Positions 1-7,522 of a DNA stretch of 64,000 nucleotides are shown here, piece after piece. The DNA is taken from assembly GCF_001682385.1 (NCBI RefSeq), contig NZ_CP016210.1, positions 2,914,001 to 2,978,000 of the forward strand, given 5' to 3'. This DNA comes from Azoarcus olearius. Lineage in GTDB: Bacteria; Pseudomonadota; Gammaproteobacteria; Burkholderiales; Rhodocyclaceae. A program made the position numbers and the translations under genes. A model generated the notes under the pieces. The model was not told the DNA's origin. It worked only from the letters and a program-made list of their open reading frames with translations, and ran no database searches. The stretch's first letter is position 1. Each line of letters opens with the position of its first letter.

Positions 1-1
1 G

Positions 2-727
2 GCGGCAATCGAGCAGATGACGACCTCGATCAACCATGTGTCGGCCTTCACCGCGGATGCGCGCGGCATCGCCACCGAATCCGGCAACACCTCGCGCGCC
101 GGCGCCGAGGTGATCCAGCGCGTGGTGCACGACATCGAGCGCGTCGCGCAGTCGGTGGATCAATCCGCCGCAGCGATCCGCACGCTGGGCCAGCGCTCCA
201 AGGAGATCGCCTCGGTGGTCACCGTGATCAAGGAAGTGGCGGACCAGACCAACCTGCTCGCGCTCAACGCGGCAATCGAGGCCGCGCGCGCCGGCGAACA
301 GGGCCGCGGCTTCGCGGTGGTGGCGGACGAGGTGCGCAAGCTCGCCGAACGCACCGCCGCCTCCACCGAGGACATCGCGCGCATCGTCGGCCTGATCACC
401 TCCGGCACCGACTCCGCGGTGCGGGCGATGGACGAACAGGTGGCCGGGGTGCAGGCCAGCGTCACGCTGGCGGCCGAGGCGGGCGAAGCGATCGGACGCA
501 TCAAGTCCTCGTCGGAACAGGTGGTGTCCACGGTCAGCGACGTTTCCGCCGCGCTTGCCGAGCAATCGACCACCAGTACCGAGATTGCCCGCGGCATCGA
601 GGACATCGCCCAGATGAGCGGCCGCAACAGCCAGTCCGCGCGCGAAGTGGCGGGCGCGACGCGCGAACTCGCCGGGCTTTCGCAGGAACTGCGCAACACC
701 GTGCAGCGCTTCCGCATCGCCGGCTGA
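2..727 (+). CDS. Methyl-accepting chemotaxis protein, C-terminal part (partial at window start)
   Basis: This is the cytoplasmic signalling end of a chemoreceptor; the start, the sensor domain and any membrane segments lie upstream of the window. The frame is open from base 2. The visible 241 residues form the long coiled-coil hairpin of the MCP signal domain, including the nearly invariant tip ([19 protein letters not shown]), which contacts CheA and CheW. Flanking Ala/Glu/Gln-rich heptads match adaptation regions. No CheR-docking pentapeptide is present at the C-terminus, which ends RFRIAG. The ligand cannot be inferred. The gene converges on the DyP peroxidase and the two share a strong hairpin terminator. 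Confidence 0.95.
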   Translation, partial: AAIEQMTTSINHVSAFTADARGIATESGNTSRAGAEVIQRVVHDIERVAQSVDQSAAAIRTLGQRSKEIASVVTVIKEVADQTNLLALNAAIEAARAGEQGRGFAVVADEVRKLAERTAASTEDIARIVGLITSGTDSAVRAMDEQVAGVQASVTLAAEAGEAIGRIKSSSEQVVSTVSDVSAALAEQSTTSTEIARGIEDIAQMSGRNSQSAREVAGATRELAGLSQELRNTVQRFRIAG

Positions 728-750
728 AACCGGCGGTCGCGCAAAAAGCA

Positions 751-790
751 ACGGCCCCCGCGGGCAACTCGCGGGGGCCGTTTCGTTTGC
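751..790. terminator. Bidirectional rho-independent terminator
   Basis: Bases 751-762 and 770-781 form a perfect 12-bp GC-rich stem with a 7-base loop. It is flanked by an A-rich run on the left (743-748) and a T-rich stretch on the right, so it can end transcription of both the chemoreceptor (+) and the DyP peroxidase (-). Confidence 0.85.
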
Positions 791-796
791 CGTGGA

Positions 797-1678
797 TCAG
801 CGGCCGATCAGGCGCAGGTCGAGCCGGCCCTCGCGCAGCGGCGGGCACCAGTAGTAGCCGCCGGTGGTGGGCTTGCTGAAGCCGAACAGCGCATCGGCGA
901 TGCCGTCGTCCAGCCCCGCCATGCGCCGCATCTGGACCTCGTAGGCGTCCAGCGAGCGGCCGAAGGCGACGAACAGCAGGCCGGCGGCGCCGCCTTCGGC
1001 CCACGGCATCGAGCGGCGCAGCACGAAGGCCTCGGGATCGAAGCTCTCCTGCGCGGTGCGCTTGACGTGGGCCGAAGGCGGCGCGTCGTCCAGTTCCTCG
1101 TTGTCGCTCTTGCGCCGGCCCATCACATGGTCCTGCGCCGCGGGCGGCAGCGCGGCGAAACGATCGAGGTCGTGCGTCCAGTGCTGCACGGCGACGAAGC
1201 TGGAGCCGTCCTCGCCCGCCGCGGCGCCGGTCACGAAGGCGGCCGCCACGGCGTCCTCACCCTGCGGGTTTTCGGTGCCGTCCTCGTAGCCGGTCAGGTC
1301 GCGCCCGGTGTCATAGACGAAGGTGTCGGTGGCCAGTTCGAGCCGCAGCGCCGGTGCCACTGCCGCCTGCAGCGCGCGGGCGCGATGCAGCAATTCGCCG
1401 CGATCGCTGCCGCGCAGCCAGCACCACAGCGCGTGCTGGGTGGAGGGCACATCCACGCCCGCGCCGGACAAGGCCGGGAAGGTGCGCAGCGCGGCGACGC
1501 GGCCGTCGAGCGCATGCACCAGCGATTCACCCAGCCCCGCCACGCTGCGGTCGCCATCGACCAGCGGCAGCAGCGCATCGAGCGCCGCGGGCAGGCCCTG
1601 CGGCTCCGCAATTGAAAAGAACAGGTGACGTGCGAGCGGCGGCAGCGGCGCAAGGATGCCGGACTGGAAAGGGTTCAT
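797..1678 (-). CDS. DyP-type haem peroxidase
   Basis: Predicted dye-decolorizing peroxidase of 293 residues, the usual size of the bacterial YfeX/DyP-B-like group, which oxidises phenolic or porphyrin substrates with hydrogen peroxide. The diagnostic GXXDG motif is seen as GYEDGTENP at residues 130-138 (catalytic Asp133). A candidate proximal haem ligand is His204 (SAHVKRT), and the distal Arg lies in VLRRSMPW near 221-222. There is no Tat or Sec signal, so it should be cytoplasmic. No encapsulin gene is next to it, although some DyPs are encapsulin cargo. The ATG at 1678 has GGAG about 6 bases upstream. Confidence 0.93.
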   Translation of the reverse strand: MNPFQSGILAPLPPLARHLFFSIAEPQGLPAALDALLPLVDGDRSVAGLGESLVHALDGRVAALRTFPALSGAGVDVPSTQHALWCWLRGSDRGELLHRARALQAAVAPALRLELATDTFVYDTGRDLTGYEDGTENPQGEDAVAAAFVTGAAAGEDGSSFVAVQHWTHDLDRFAALPPAAQDHVMGRRKSDNEELDDAPPSAHVKRTAQESFDPEAFVLRRSMPWAEGGAAGLLFVAFGRSLDAYEVQMRRMAGLDDGIADALFGFSKPTTGGYYWCPPLREGRLDLRLIGR

Positions 1679-1750
1679 GGCAGCTCCGTGGTTCTCGTGG
1701 TTCTGGAAAACGTGATCTTACTAGCGGCGTGCGTCTGGCTGGCGCGCCGC

Positions 1751-2653
1751 TCAGGCCGCATCGGCCCAGCGCTCGGACCGCAGCGCCGCCGCCACCGCCA
1801 GTGCGCGGGCTTCGAGCAGCGCGGCGGCGAACTCCGCCTCGTCCTCGTGTTCGTCGGCCAGCTCGCCTTCATCCACCGCCAGGCAGGCGCGCAGCGCCAC
1901 GCGCAGCATCGGCGCTTTCGGATACACCAGCGACGCGCGGCCGGGGAAGGCGCGGAAGTCGCAGGTACACAAGGTGAGCAGTTGTTCGAAGCGCGCCGGG
2001 CGGTCAAAGGCATCCACCCGCTCCAGCATCGCGGCGATCGAGCCGGCGCGCATTTCGGCCGCGCGATGCACGCGCTCGCATTCGGCGATCGCCAGCAGCG
2101 CAAGATCGAGAAATTCCGCCGCAACGCCGAACCGGGCGCAGATCGCTTCGATGCGCGGGCAGCCGCGCTCGACGTGCTTGTAGTGCGCGGGCAGGTGCTC
2201 GCGCGGCGAATCTGCCTTGCCGACGTTGAACACCAGCGCCGCGAAGCGCACCGCCAGCGGCGCGTTGCAGCGCGCGGCCTCGTCGACGACGCGCAGGATG
2301 TGGTCGCCGATGTCGACCTCGGCCGGGTCGTCCGCGCTTTGCGGCACGCCGAACAGGGCATCGACTTCGGGCAGCAGCACCGCCAGCGCGCCGCAGTCTC
2401 GCAGCGCGCGCAGCATGCGCGAGGGCGCCGCCGCGAGCAGGCCGCGCTCCAGTTCGGGCCACGCAGCGGCCGGGGCCAGGGTGGCAAGCGCGCCGGCCGC
2501 CACCTGGGCCCGCATCATCTCCACGGTTTCGGGGTCGACCTCGCCATCCGGCCCGGCGGCCATCGCGGCGATGCGCAGCACATTGAGTGCGGGGTTGGCC
2601 AGCACGGCGCCCAGGGTGGCCGACAACAGGCCGCGGGAAGGATCGGTGCTCAT
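1751..2653 (-). CDS. CCA tRNA nucleotidyltransferase-like C-terminal protein with degenerate HD motif
   Basis: A 300-residue protein resembling the part of bacterial CCA-adding enzymes that follows the nucleotidyltransferase head: an RNA-binding helical segment (WPELERGLLAAAPSRML, then LRDCGALAVLLPEVDALFGVPQ), then an HD-type phosphohydrolase region (DIGDHILRVVDEA ... LAVRFAALVFNVGKA ... HYKHVERG). The NTP-transferase catalytic head is absent, and the expected HDLGK metal motif reads FNVGK, so the metal-binding His-Asp pair is lost. It therefore should not add CCA and probably has no phosphohydrolase activity. I placed the start at the ATG at 2653 because the in-frame sequence upstream looks non-coding. 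Its role is unknown; it could be an RNA-binding remnant. Confidence 0.8.
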   Translation of the reverse strand: MSTDPSRGLLSATLGAVLANPALNVLRIAAMAAGPDGEVDPETVEMMRAQVAAGALATLAPAAAWPELERGLLAAAPSRMLRALRDCGALAVLLPEVDALFGVPQSADDPAEVDIGDHILRVVDEAARCNAPLAVRFAALVFNVGKADSPREHLPAHYKHVERGCPRIEAICARFGVAAEFLDLALLAIAECERVHRAAEMRAGSIAAMLERVDAFDRPARFEQLLTLCTCDFRAFPGRASLVYPKAPMLRVALRACLAVDEGELADEHEDEAEFAAALLEARALAVAAALRSERWADAA

Positions 2654-2814
2654 CGCGAACTCGAGGGGCGAAAAACCATGATGGTAGCGCGTGATTGCGC
2701 CGCAGCAAGCCCCGCGGCGGCGGTTAGTGCGGATTGTCGCCCCCGCGGCGCCGGGCGTAGAGTGGCGGCCCTTCGTCGCGCCGCCGGGCGCGAGCCACTG
2801 CCACACGGCCCGCC

Positions 2815-3765
2815 ATGTCTGCATTCCTCGATGTCCTCGCCTTCTCGTTCTCGGTGACCGGGCCGATCTTCGTCATCCTCGCGCTGGGCGTATGGCTGCT
2901 GCGCATCGGCATGGTGAACGACGCCTTCATCGAGGTCGGCTCGCGCGTGGTGTTCAACTTCGCGCTGCCCTCGCTGCTGTTCCTCAGCATCGCCCGCACC
3001 CGCATCGAGGACACCACCAACCCCGGCCTGATCGCCTACGGCGTGGGCGCCACCGTGCTGTCGTGGCTGGCGCTGGAGTGGCTCGCGGCGCGCACCGTGC
3101 ATCCGGCCGAGGACCGCGGCGTGGTCGTGCAGGGCGCGTTCCGCTCCAATCTCGGCATCATCGGGCTGGCCTACTGCGTCAATGCCTACGGCCAGGCCGG
3201 ACTCGCGACCGCGTCGCTGTATGTGGGCATCGTCACCATCGTGTTCAACGTGCTGTCGGTCATCACGCTCAGCCGTTCGCTGCACAAGAGCAGCAGTCCG
3301 GCGCGCATGCTGCGCGGCATCGCCACCAATCCGCTGATCATCGGCATCGTGCTGGCGCTGCCGGTTTCCGCCAACGGCATCCAGTTGCCGCGGGTGCTGC
3401 TGCAGTCCGGCCAGTACCTTGCCGACCTCACGCTGCCGCTGGCGCTGCTGTGCACCGGCGCCTCGCTCAATTTCCGCAGCCTGCGCGCCGACTTCCGCAA
3501 CACCGCCTTTGCCGTGGTGGGCAAGCAGGTGGCGATTCCGCTGCTGTTTGCGGCCGGCGGCATCGCCTTCGGCTTTCGCGGCATCGAACTGGGCGTGATG
3601 CTGCTGCTCGCCTCCGCGCCCACTGCCGCGGCCAGCTATGTGATGGCGCGCGCGATGGGCGGCAACGCGGCGCTAGCCGCCAACATCGTCGCGCTCACCA
3701 CGCTCGCCTCGCTGCTGACCACCAGCCTGGCGATCACCGCGCTGCGCGCGCTGCAGCTCATCTAG
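2815..3765 (+). CDS. AEC-family (auxin efflux carrier-like) transporter
   Basis: Predicted inner-membrane permease of 316 residues with about ten hydrophobic segments in the two five-helix halves typical of the AEC/Mem_trans family. The N-terminal half carries the usual first helix (FSVTGPIFVILALGVWLLR) and ALPSLLFLSIA; the second half begins after RMLRGIATNPLIIGIVLALP, which is also characteristic. Bacterial members export or import small carboxylates such as malate; the substrate here is unknown. It is transcribed divergently from the CCA-like gene with 161 bases between the starts. Confidence 0.88.
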   Translation: MSAFLDVLAFSFSVTGPIFVILALGVWLLRIGMVNDAFIEVGSRVVFNFALPSLLFLSIARTRIEDTTNPGLIAYGVGATVLSWLALEWLAARTVHPAEDRGVVVQGAFRSNLGIIGLAYCVNAYGQAGLATASLYVGIVTIVFNVLSVITLSRSLHKSSSPARMLRGIATNPLIIGIVLALPVSANGIQLPRVLLQSGQYLADLTLPLALLCTGASLNFRSLRADFRNTAFAVVGKQVAIPLLFAAGGIAFGFRGIELGVMLLLASAPTAAASYVMARAMGGNAALAANIVALTTLASLLTTSLAITALRALQLI

Positions 3766-3831
3766 CACGCCGCGACGCGCGTTGATGCGGACGTCTTGAC
3801 CCGCCTTCCGGCGCGCGCCTACACTCGGTCC

Positions 3832-3945
3832 ATGTTTTCCGCCGTCCTATCCCGAACGAATGCCACCTGCCGCCGTCGCGCCCTGCGCGTATGGCGAATT
3901 CGTCATGGATTCGGGGCTGGAAACAGCGCGTCGCGGGTGAGTTGA
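3832..3945 (+). CDS. Possible 37-residue leader peptide ahead of the attenuator
   Basis: A short frame from ATG 3832 to TGA 3945 that stops three bases before a run of three CAC codons and about 27 bases before a strong intrinsic terminator. That position suits an upstream leader ORF, and the peptide is Arg-rich (about one third). No clear ribosome-binding site is visible, so coding is uncertain. An overlapping frame from 3891 is the other candidate. Confidence 0.25.
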   Translation: MFSAVLSRTNATCRRRALRVWRIRHGFGAGNSASRVS

Positions 3946-4034
3946 AGCACCACCACCAGGACGCCGCGCAAGGGCCGCGAATCCGCACAGGATCGCGGCC
4001 TTTTTCATTTCACCCACCCAGGAGCACGCCATGA
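3891..4034 (+). CDS. Candidate His-containing leader peptide
   Basis: A 47-codon frame beginning ATG at 3891 and reading through Lys-His-His-His-Gln-Asp at 3945-3962, immediately before the hairpin at 3973-4000. The K-HHH-x-D arrangement recalls the E. coli his leader peptide, in which stalling at His codons controls an attenuator. The frame ends inside the ATGA at 4031-4034, so it would be coupled to the next small frame. No good ribosome-binding site is seen. It is an inference from arrangement only. Confidence 0.25.
   Translation: MANSSWIRGWKQRVAGELKHHHQDAAQGPRIRTGSRPFSFHPPRSTP
3973..4006 (+). terminator. Intrinsic terminator / candidate attenuator
   Basis: The arms 3973-3984 and 3990-4000 pair over 11 base pairs with one bulged A at 3981 and a five-base loop, followed directly by TTTTTC. 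It lies between a short leader region and the EamA permease gene rather than after a gene, so it is more likely an attenuator than a simple end of transcription of the AEC gene, whose stop is 208 bases away. No competing anti-terminator was worked out. Confidence 0.7.
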
Positions 4035-4165
4035 ACATCCGAACCCTGCCCGCCTTTGGCGCCATCGCCGCCGTTGCCGCATTCCGTACCGCCCCGACGA
4101 TCCGCCCGGTGTGGCGCCCCGGCACCGACCACAGCCAGCCGCCCTCCCCGCCACCGCAACCCTGA
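4031..4165 (+). CDS. Small 44-residue protein upstream of the EamA permease
   Basis: An ATG at 4031 preceded by AGGAG at a good distance opens a 44-codon frame ending at TGA 4165, 16 bases before the EamA start. The peptide has a short hydrophobic stretch (FGAIAAVAAF) and a Pro-rich tail (SQPPSPPPQP). No family is recognised. The well-placed ribosome-binding site is the main argument that it is translated; it might simply couple translation to the permease. Confidence 0.35.
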   Translation: MNIRTLPAFGAIAAVAAFRTAPTIRPVWRPGTDHSQPPSPPPQP

Positions 4166-4181
4166 TCCCGCAGGAGTCGTC

Positions 4182-5072
4182 ATGCCGCTCGTTCTCGCCT
4201 ATCTCACCGTCATCCTCATCTGGTCCACCACCCCGCTCGCCATCCAGTGGAGTTCCATTGGCGGCGGTTTCTCCTTCGCCGTGCTCGCGCGCATGCTGAT
4301 CGGCCTGCTGGTTTCGCTGACCATTCTCGCGGTGGCACGCATCGGTTTTCCGCTCCATGCCCGCGCCCGCCGCAGCTATCTCGCCAGCGGGCTTGGAACC
4401 TTCGGCGCCATGTTCCTCACCTACTGGGGCGCCCAGTACCTGCATTCCGGGCTGATCTCCGTGCTGTTCGGCCTCACCCCGCTGATGACCGGCATCCTCG
4501 CCGCGCTGTGGCTGGGCGAACAGTCGCTGGGCGCCGGCAAGATCGCGGGCATCGTGCTCGGCGTCGCCGGACTCGGCGTGATCTTCGCGCCCGGCGACGG
4601 CGCCACGCACGGCACCGCGTTGCCCGGCCTCGCCGCGCTGCTTGGCGCGGTGCTGATCTACTCCGCCAGCATGGTGTGGGTGAAGCGCATCGGCGACGAC
4701 AGCCCGCCGCTCGCCACCACCGCCGGCTCGCTCGCGGTGGCGGTGCCGCTGTTTGCACTCACCTGGGCGCTGGGCGAAGGCCCGCCGCTGTCGGCGGTGG
4801 CACCGCAGGCCTGGCTGGCGATCGTCTATCTGGGCGTGGTCGGCTCGGTGCTCGGCTTCGCGCTCTACTACTACCTGATCAAGCACCTGGAAGCCGCCAA
4901 GGTGGCGCTGATCACGCTGATCACGCCGGTGATGGCGCTGCTGATGGGCCACGCGCTGAACAACGAGGCGATCGACGCGCGTGTATGGTGGGGCGCCGGC
5001 GTCATCATGCTCGGCCTTGCGCTGCATCAATGGACCGCGGTGGCGCCGCTGCTGCTGCGGGCCCGCCGCTGA
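4182..5072 (+). CDS. EamA/DMT-superfamily permease
   Basis: Predicted ten-helix inner-membrane transporter of 296 residues, with two EamA repeats (about residues 5-135 and 150-285), in the drug/metabolite transporter superfamily. Members commonly export amino acids or other small metabolites. Family-like features are the first helix with IWSTTPLAIQWS, SVLFGLTPLMTGILA at the end of repeat one, and VYLGVVGSVLGFALYYYLIKHLEAAKVAL near the end of repeat two (long segment, about residues 215-245). The ATG at 4182 has AGGAG five bases upstream. It follows an attenuator-like leader with His codons, so regulation by amino-acid supply is possible but unproven. Confidence 0.88.
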   Translation: MPLVLAYLTVILIWSTTPLAIQWSSIGGGFSFAVLARMLIGLLVSLTILAVARIGFPLHARARRSYLASGLGTFGAMFLTYWGAQYLHSGLISVLFGLTPLMTGILAALWLGEQSLGAGKIAGIVLGVAGLGVIFAPGDGATHGTALPGLAALLGAVLIYSASMVWVKRIGDDSPPLATTAGSLAVAVPLFALTWALGEGPPLSAVAPQAWLAIVYLGVVGSVLGFALYYYLIKHLEAAKVALITLITPVMALLMGHALNNEAIDARVWWGAGVIMLGLALHQWTAVAPLLLRARR

Positions 5073-5234
5073 GCGGGCGCGGGGCGGTCCGCCGCCGCCC
5101 CGCCTGCGCCACCGCGCGTTCGTCGCCGCGGCGGCGGACCGCGCGGGGGGCGCTGCTACACTCGGCCGCAATCCCGATTGCCTAAGCCGGATGGATGCGC
5201 CCGCCGCGCCGCCGCGCTCCACAAGGACGCCCCC

Positions 5235-6542
5235 ATGACCGCCCTCACCGAAGAACAGGCCCGTACCTACATGCACAAGCTGCTGGCTGCGATGAGCAAC
5301 GCCGGCGGATCGGACCTCTTCATCTCGCACGACTTCCCGCCCAGCATGAAGTCGCACGGCAGCATGCAGCCGATGACCAACCAGAAGCTCACCGGCGAAC
5401 TCACCCGCTCGCTGGCGTATTCGCTGATGAACGCGGCGCAGCGCGAGGAATTCGAGCGCGAGATGGAATGCAACTTCGCGATCAGCGTGCCGGGGCTGTC
5501 GCGCTTCCGCGTGAACGTGTTCGTGCAGCAGACCTATGTGGGCATGGTCATCCGCACCATCGCGGCGGAAATCCCCAACTTCGAGAAGCTGTGCCTGCCC
5601 GAGGTGCTGAAGGAAGTCATCATGAACAAGCGCGGGCTGGTGCTGGTGGTGGGCGGCACCGGCTCGGGCAAGTCGACCACGCTGGCGGCGATGATCGACT
5701 ACCGCAACAGCCATTCGGCCGGGCACATCATCACCATCGAAGACCCGGTGGAGTACGTGCACAAGTCGAAGAAGTCGCTGATCACCCACCGCGAGGTCGG
5801 CGTCGACACCCACAGCTGGCACCACGCGCTGAAGAACACCCTGCGCCAGGCGCCCGACGTGATCCTGATCGGCGAGATCCGCGACGCCGAAACCATGGAA
5901 CACGCGATCGCCTTCGCCGAGACCGGCCACCTCTGCCTGGGCACGCTGCACGCCAACAACGCCAACCAGACCATCGACCGCATCATCAACTTCTTCCCGG
6001 AAGAGCGGCGCAACCAGCTGCTGATGGACCTCTCCTCCAACCTGCGCAGCATCATCTCGCAGCGCCTGGTGAAGACCGAGGACGGCAAGGGCCGGCGCGC
6101 CGCGATCGAGATCCTGCTCAACACCTCGACCATCGCCGAGCGCATCTTCAAGGGCCAGTACAACGACATCAAGGCGATCATGGAGAAGTCGCGCGAGCTG
6201 GGCATGCGCACCTTCGACTGGGCGCTGTTCGAGCTGTACAACGAAGGCCACATCTCCTACGAGGAAGCGATCCGCAATGCGGACTCGGTGAACGAGCTGC
6301 GCCTCGCGATCAAGCTCAAGAGCCAGCGCGGCGAACCGGGCACCGCCTCCGGCATGGAACTGAGCTTCGACCAGGCGCCGACCCCGGAAGAGCTGGAGGC
6401 GATGCGCGAAGAGGAGCAGAAGAACCAGGAAATCCACCGCCAGGAATTCCAGCAGAAGGAACAGCAGAAGCCCCGCCTGGAACTGGAGCCGGAACCGGAG
6501 AAAACCCCGCCGGCCGCCACGGCCGAACTCAAGCTGGAATGA
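5235..6542 (+). CDS. pilU: Type IV pilus retraction ATPase PilU
   Basis: A PilT/PilU-type hexameric ATPase that powers pilus retraction for twitching. Visible motifs are Walker A GGTGSGKST (residues about 140-148), the Asp box HIITIEDPVEYVHK, Walker B LIGEIRDAETM and the His box TGHLCLGTLHANNA. The run IDRIINFFPEERRNQLLMDLS is closer to PilU than PilT. The protein is 435 residues against about 380 for typical PilU; the surplus is an acidic, Gln/Glu-rich C-terminal tail (residues about 385-435). The start is the ATG at 5235. pilT, which normally sits directly upstream, is not in the window. Confidence 0.93.
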   Translation: MTALTEEQARTYMHKLLAAMSNAGGSDLFISHDFPPSMKSHGSMQPMTNQKLTGELTRSLAYSLMNAAQREEFEREMECNFAISVPGLSRFRVNVFVQQTYVGMVIRTIAAEIPNFEKLCLPEVLKEVIMNKRGLVLVVGGTGSGKSTTLAAMIDYRNSHSAGHIITIEDPVEYVHKSKKSLITHREVGVDTHSWHHALKNTLRQAPDVILIGEIRDAETMEHAIAFAETGHLCLGTLHANNANQTIDRIINFFPEERRNQLLMDLSSNLRSIISQRLVKTEDGKGRRAAIEILLNTSTIAERIFKGQYNDIKAIMEKSRELGMRTFDWALFELYNEGHISYEEAIRNADSVNELRLAIKLKSQRGEPGTASGMELSFDQAPTPEELEAMREEEQKNQEIHRQEFQQKEQQKPRLELEPEPEKTPPAATAELKLE

Positions 6543-6652
6543 CGGCCGCGCGGCGAGGCCGCGCTTTTGGCGTCGCCGTGGCGCAGCGCACGCGGCCTTG
6601 GCGGGCGTTCGCCCTACACTCGGCGTGATTCGAACGGAATTACGCCAAAGGG

Positions 6653-7195
6653 ATGAAACACAACGCGCTCGCCATCGCCCTCACGCTGTTGCTGTCCGCC
6701 CTGCTCGGGCTCGCGCTGTGGTGGGACTACCGGCGTAACGCAACGCCGCATCCCACGCCCGACCCCGCGTCCTTCCCGATCGACGCCCGCTCCGCCGCGC
6801 GCCCGGCGCCGGCGCCCGTCCAGGCACTCCCCCGCAACGGCCTTTACCACTGCGACGGTCCCGCCGGCACCAGCTACCAGTCCCATCCCTGCACGCCCGG
6901 CAGCCGCCAGGCCGAAGTCAGCGGCGGCACGTTGAGCACCGTGACGGTGCCGCCGCCGCGCCCGCTTCCACCCCCTGCGGCGAGCGTTGAAACCCCCACG
7001 CCGAAAGTGGGACTGATCGCCCGCGGTCCGCGCCCGGGAGAAGGCAATGAAGCCCTGTGCGCGATGCACGAACGGGACATCAAGCGGATCGACGAAGCCG
7101 CACGCCGCGGCCAGTCGTCGGAGAGCCAGGAATGGCTGCGCGAGCAGCGACGCTGGCACAAGGACGAGATGTGGCGCCTGGCCTGCGGCCGCTGA
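6653..7195 (+). CDS. Exported or membrane-anchored DUF4124-like protein
   Basis: A 180-residue protein with one N-terminal hydrophobic segment (ALAIALTLLLSALLGLALWW), a Pro/Ala-rich linker, then a short Cys-containing module (LYHCDGPAGTSYQSHPCTPG, residues about 64-83) resembling the DUF4124 motif of many proteobacterial periplasmic proteins. A second Pro-rich stretch follows, and then a charged helical C-terminus with two more Cys (ALCAMHERD and WRLACGR), which could form a disulfide. The function is unknown. It stands alone between pilU and the secretion operon. Confidence 0.7.
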   Translation: MKHNALAIALTLLLSALLGLALWWDYRRNATPHPTPDPASFPIDARSAARPAPAPVQALPRNGLYHCDGPAGTSYQSHPCTPGSRQAEVSGGTLSTVTVPPPRPLPPPAASVETPTPKVGLIARGPRPGEGNEALCAMHERDIKRIDEAARRGQSSESQEWLREQRRWHKDEMWRLACGR

Positions 7196-7522
7196 TCTCC
7201 ACCCCTGTGCGCCGCCTCTCGCCGGTGGTGTGAAGCAGCTCACGCCCGGCGTCCCGGCGGGCGGCCAGAGTCGATCCGCCCCCGGAAACCGCTCGGTGCG
7301 GGCCGGCCACTTCCCCTGGCTCCGGTGCTGCGGCAAACTGTACTGAATGCCTTGCCGCACGGCGTAACGGGCACAATTTCACGGGCCCGCAATCTATTTC
7401 TTTTGTTGTATCTTCCAGGCAGTTTCGTGTGGCACCATGACGTGCCGCCCTCAGCGCTCCACGGGCCGCCCCCAACGCCTCCCGGTGCCCGCTCCAAGTC
7501 CCCTTTTCCGACCGCCGCATTC
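7196..7522. other. Intergenic region upstream of the large secretion operon
   Basis: 327 bases with no convincing gene. It contains the least GC-rich stretch of the area (about 7388-7415), a reasonable place for the operon promoter. A TTGCCG hexamer at 7352-7357 lies 17 bases from AATTTC, but the -10 match is poor. No repeat, RNA or clear operator was recognised. Confidence 0.4.

Noticed and set aside
797-1678. DyP peroxidase as encapsulin nanocompartment cargo
   Set aside because: No encapsulin shell gene adjoins it and no typical C-terminal targeting extension is evident.
4005-6437. A long minus-strand open frame opposite the EamA and pilU genes
   Set aside because: It covers two well-supported genes on the other strand and shows no family motifs; it is an antisense shadow in high-GC sequence.
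7430-7445. A sigma-54-like element (TGGCAC ... TGC) upstream of the secretion operon
   Set aside because: The GG and GC dinucleotides are separated by 11 bases instead of the required 10, and the 3-prime half lacks the TTGC core.
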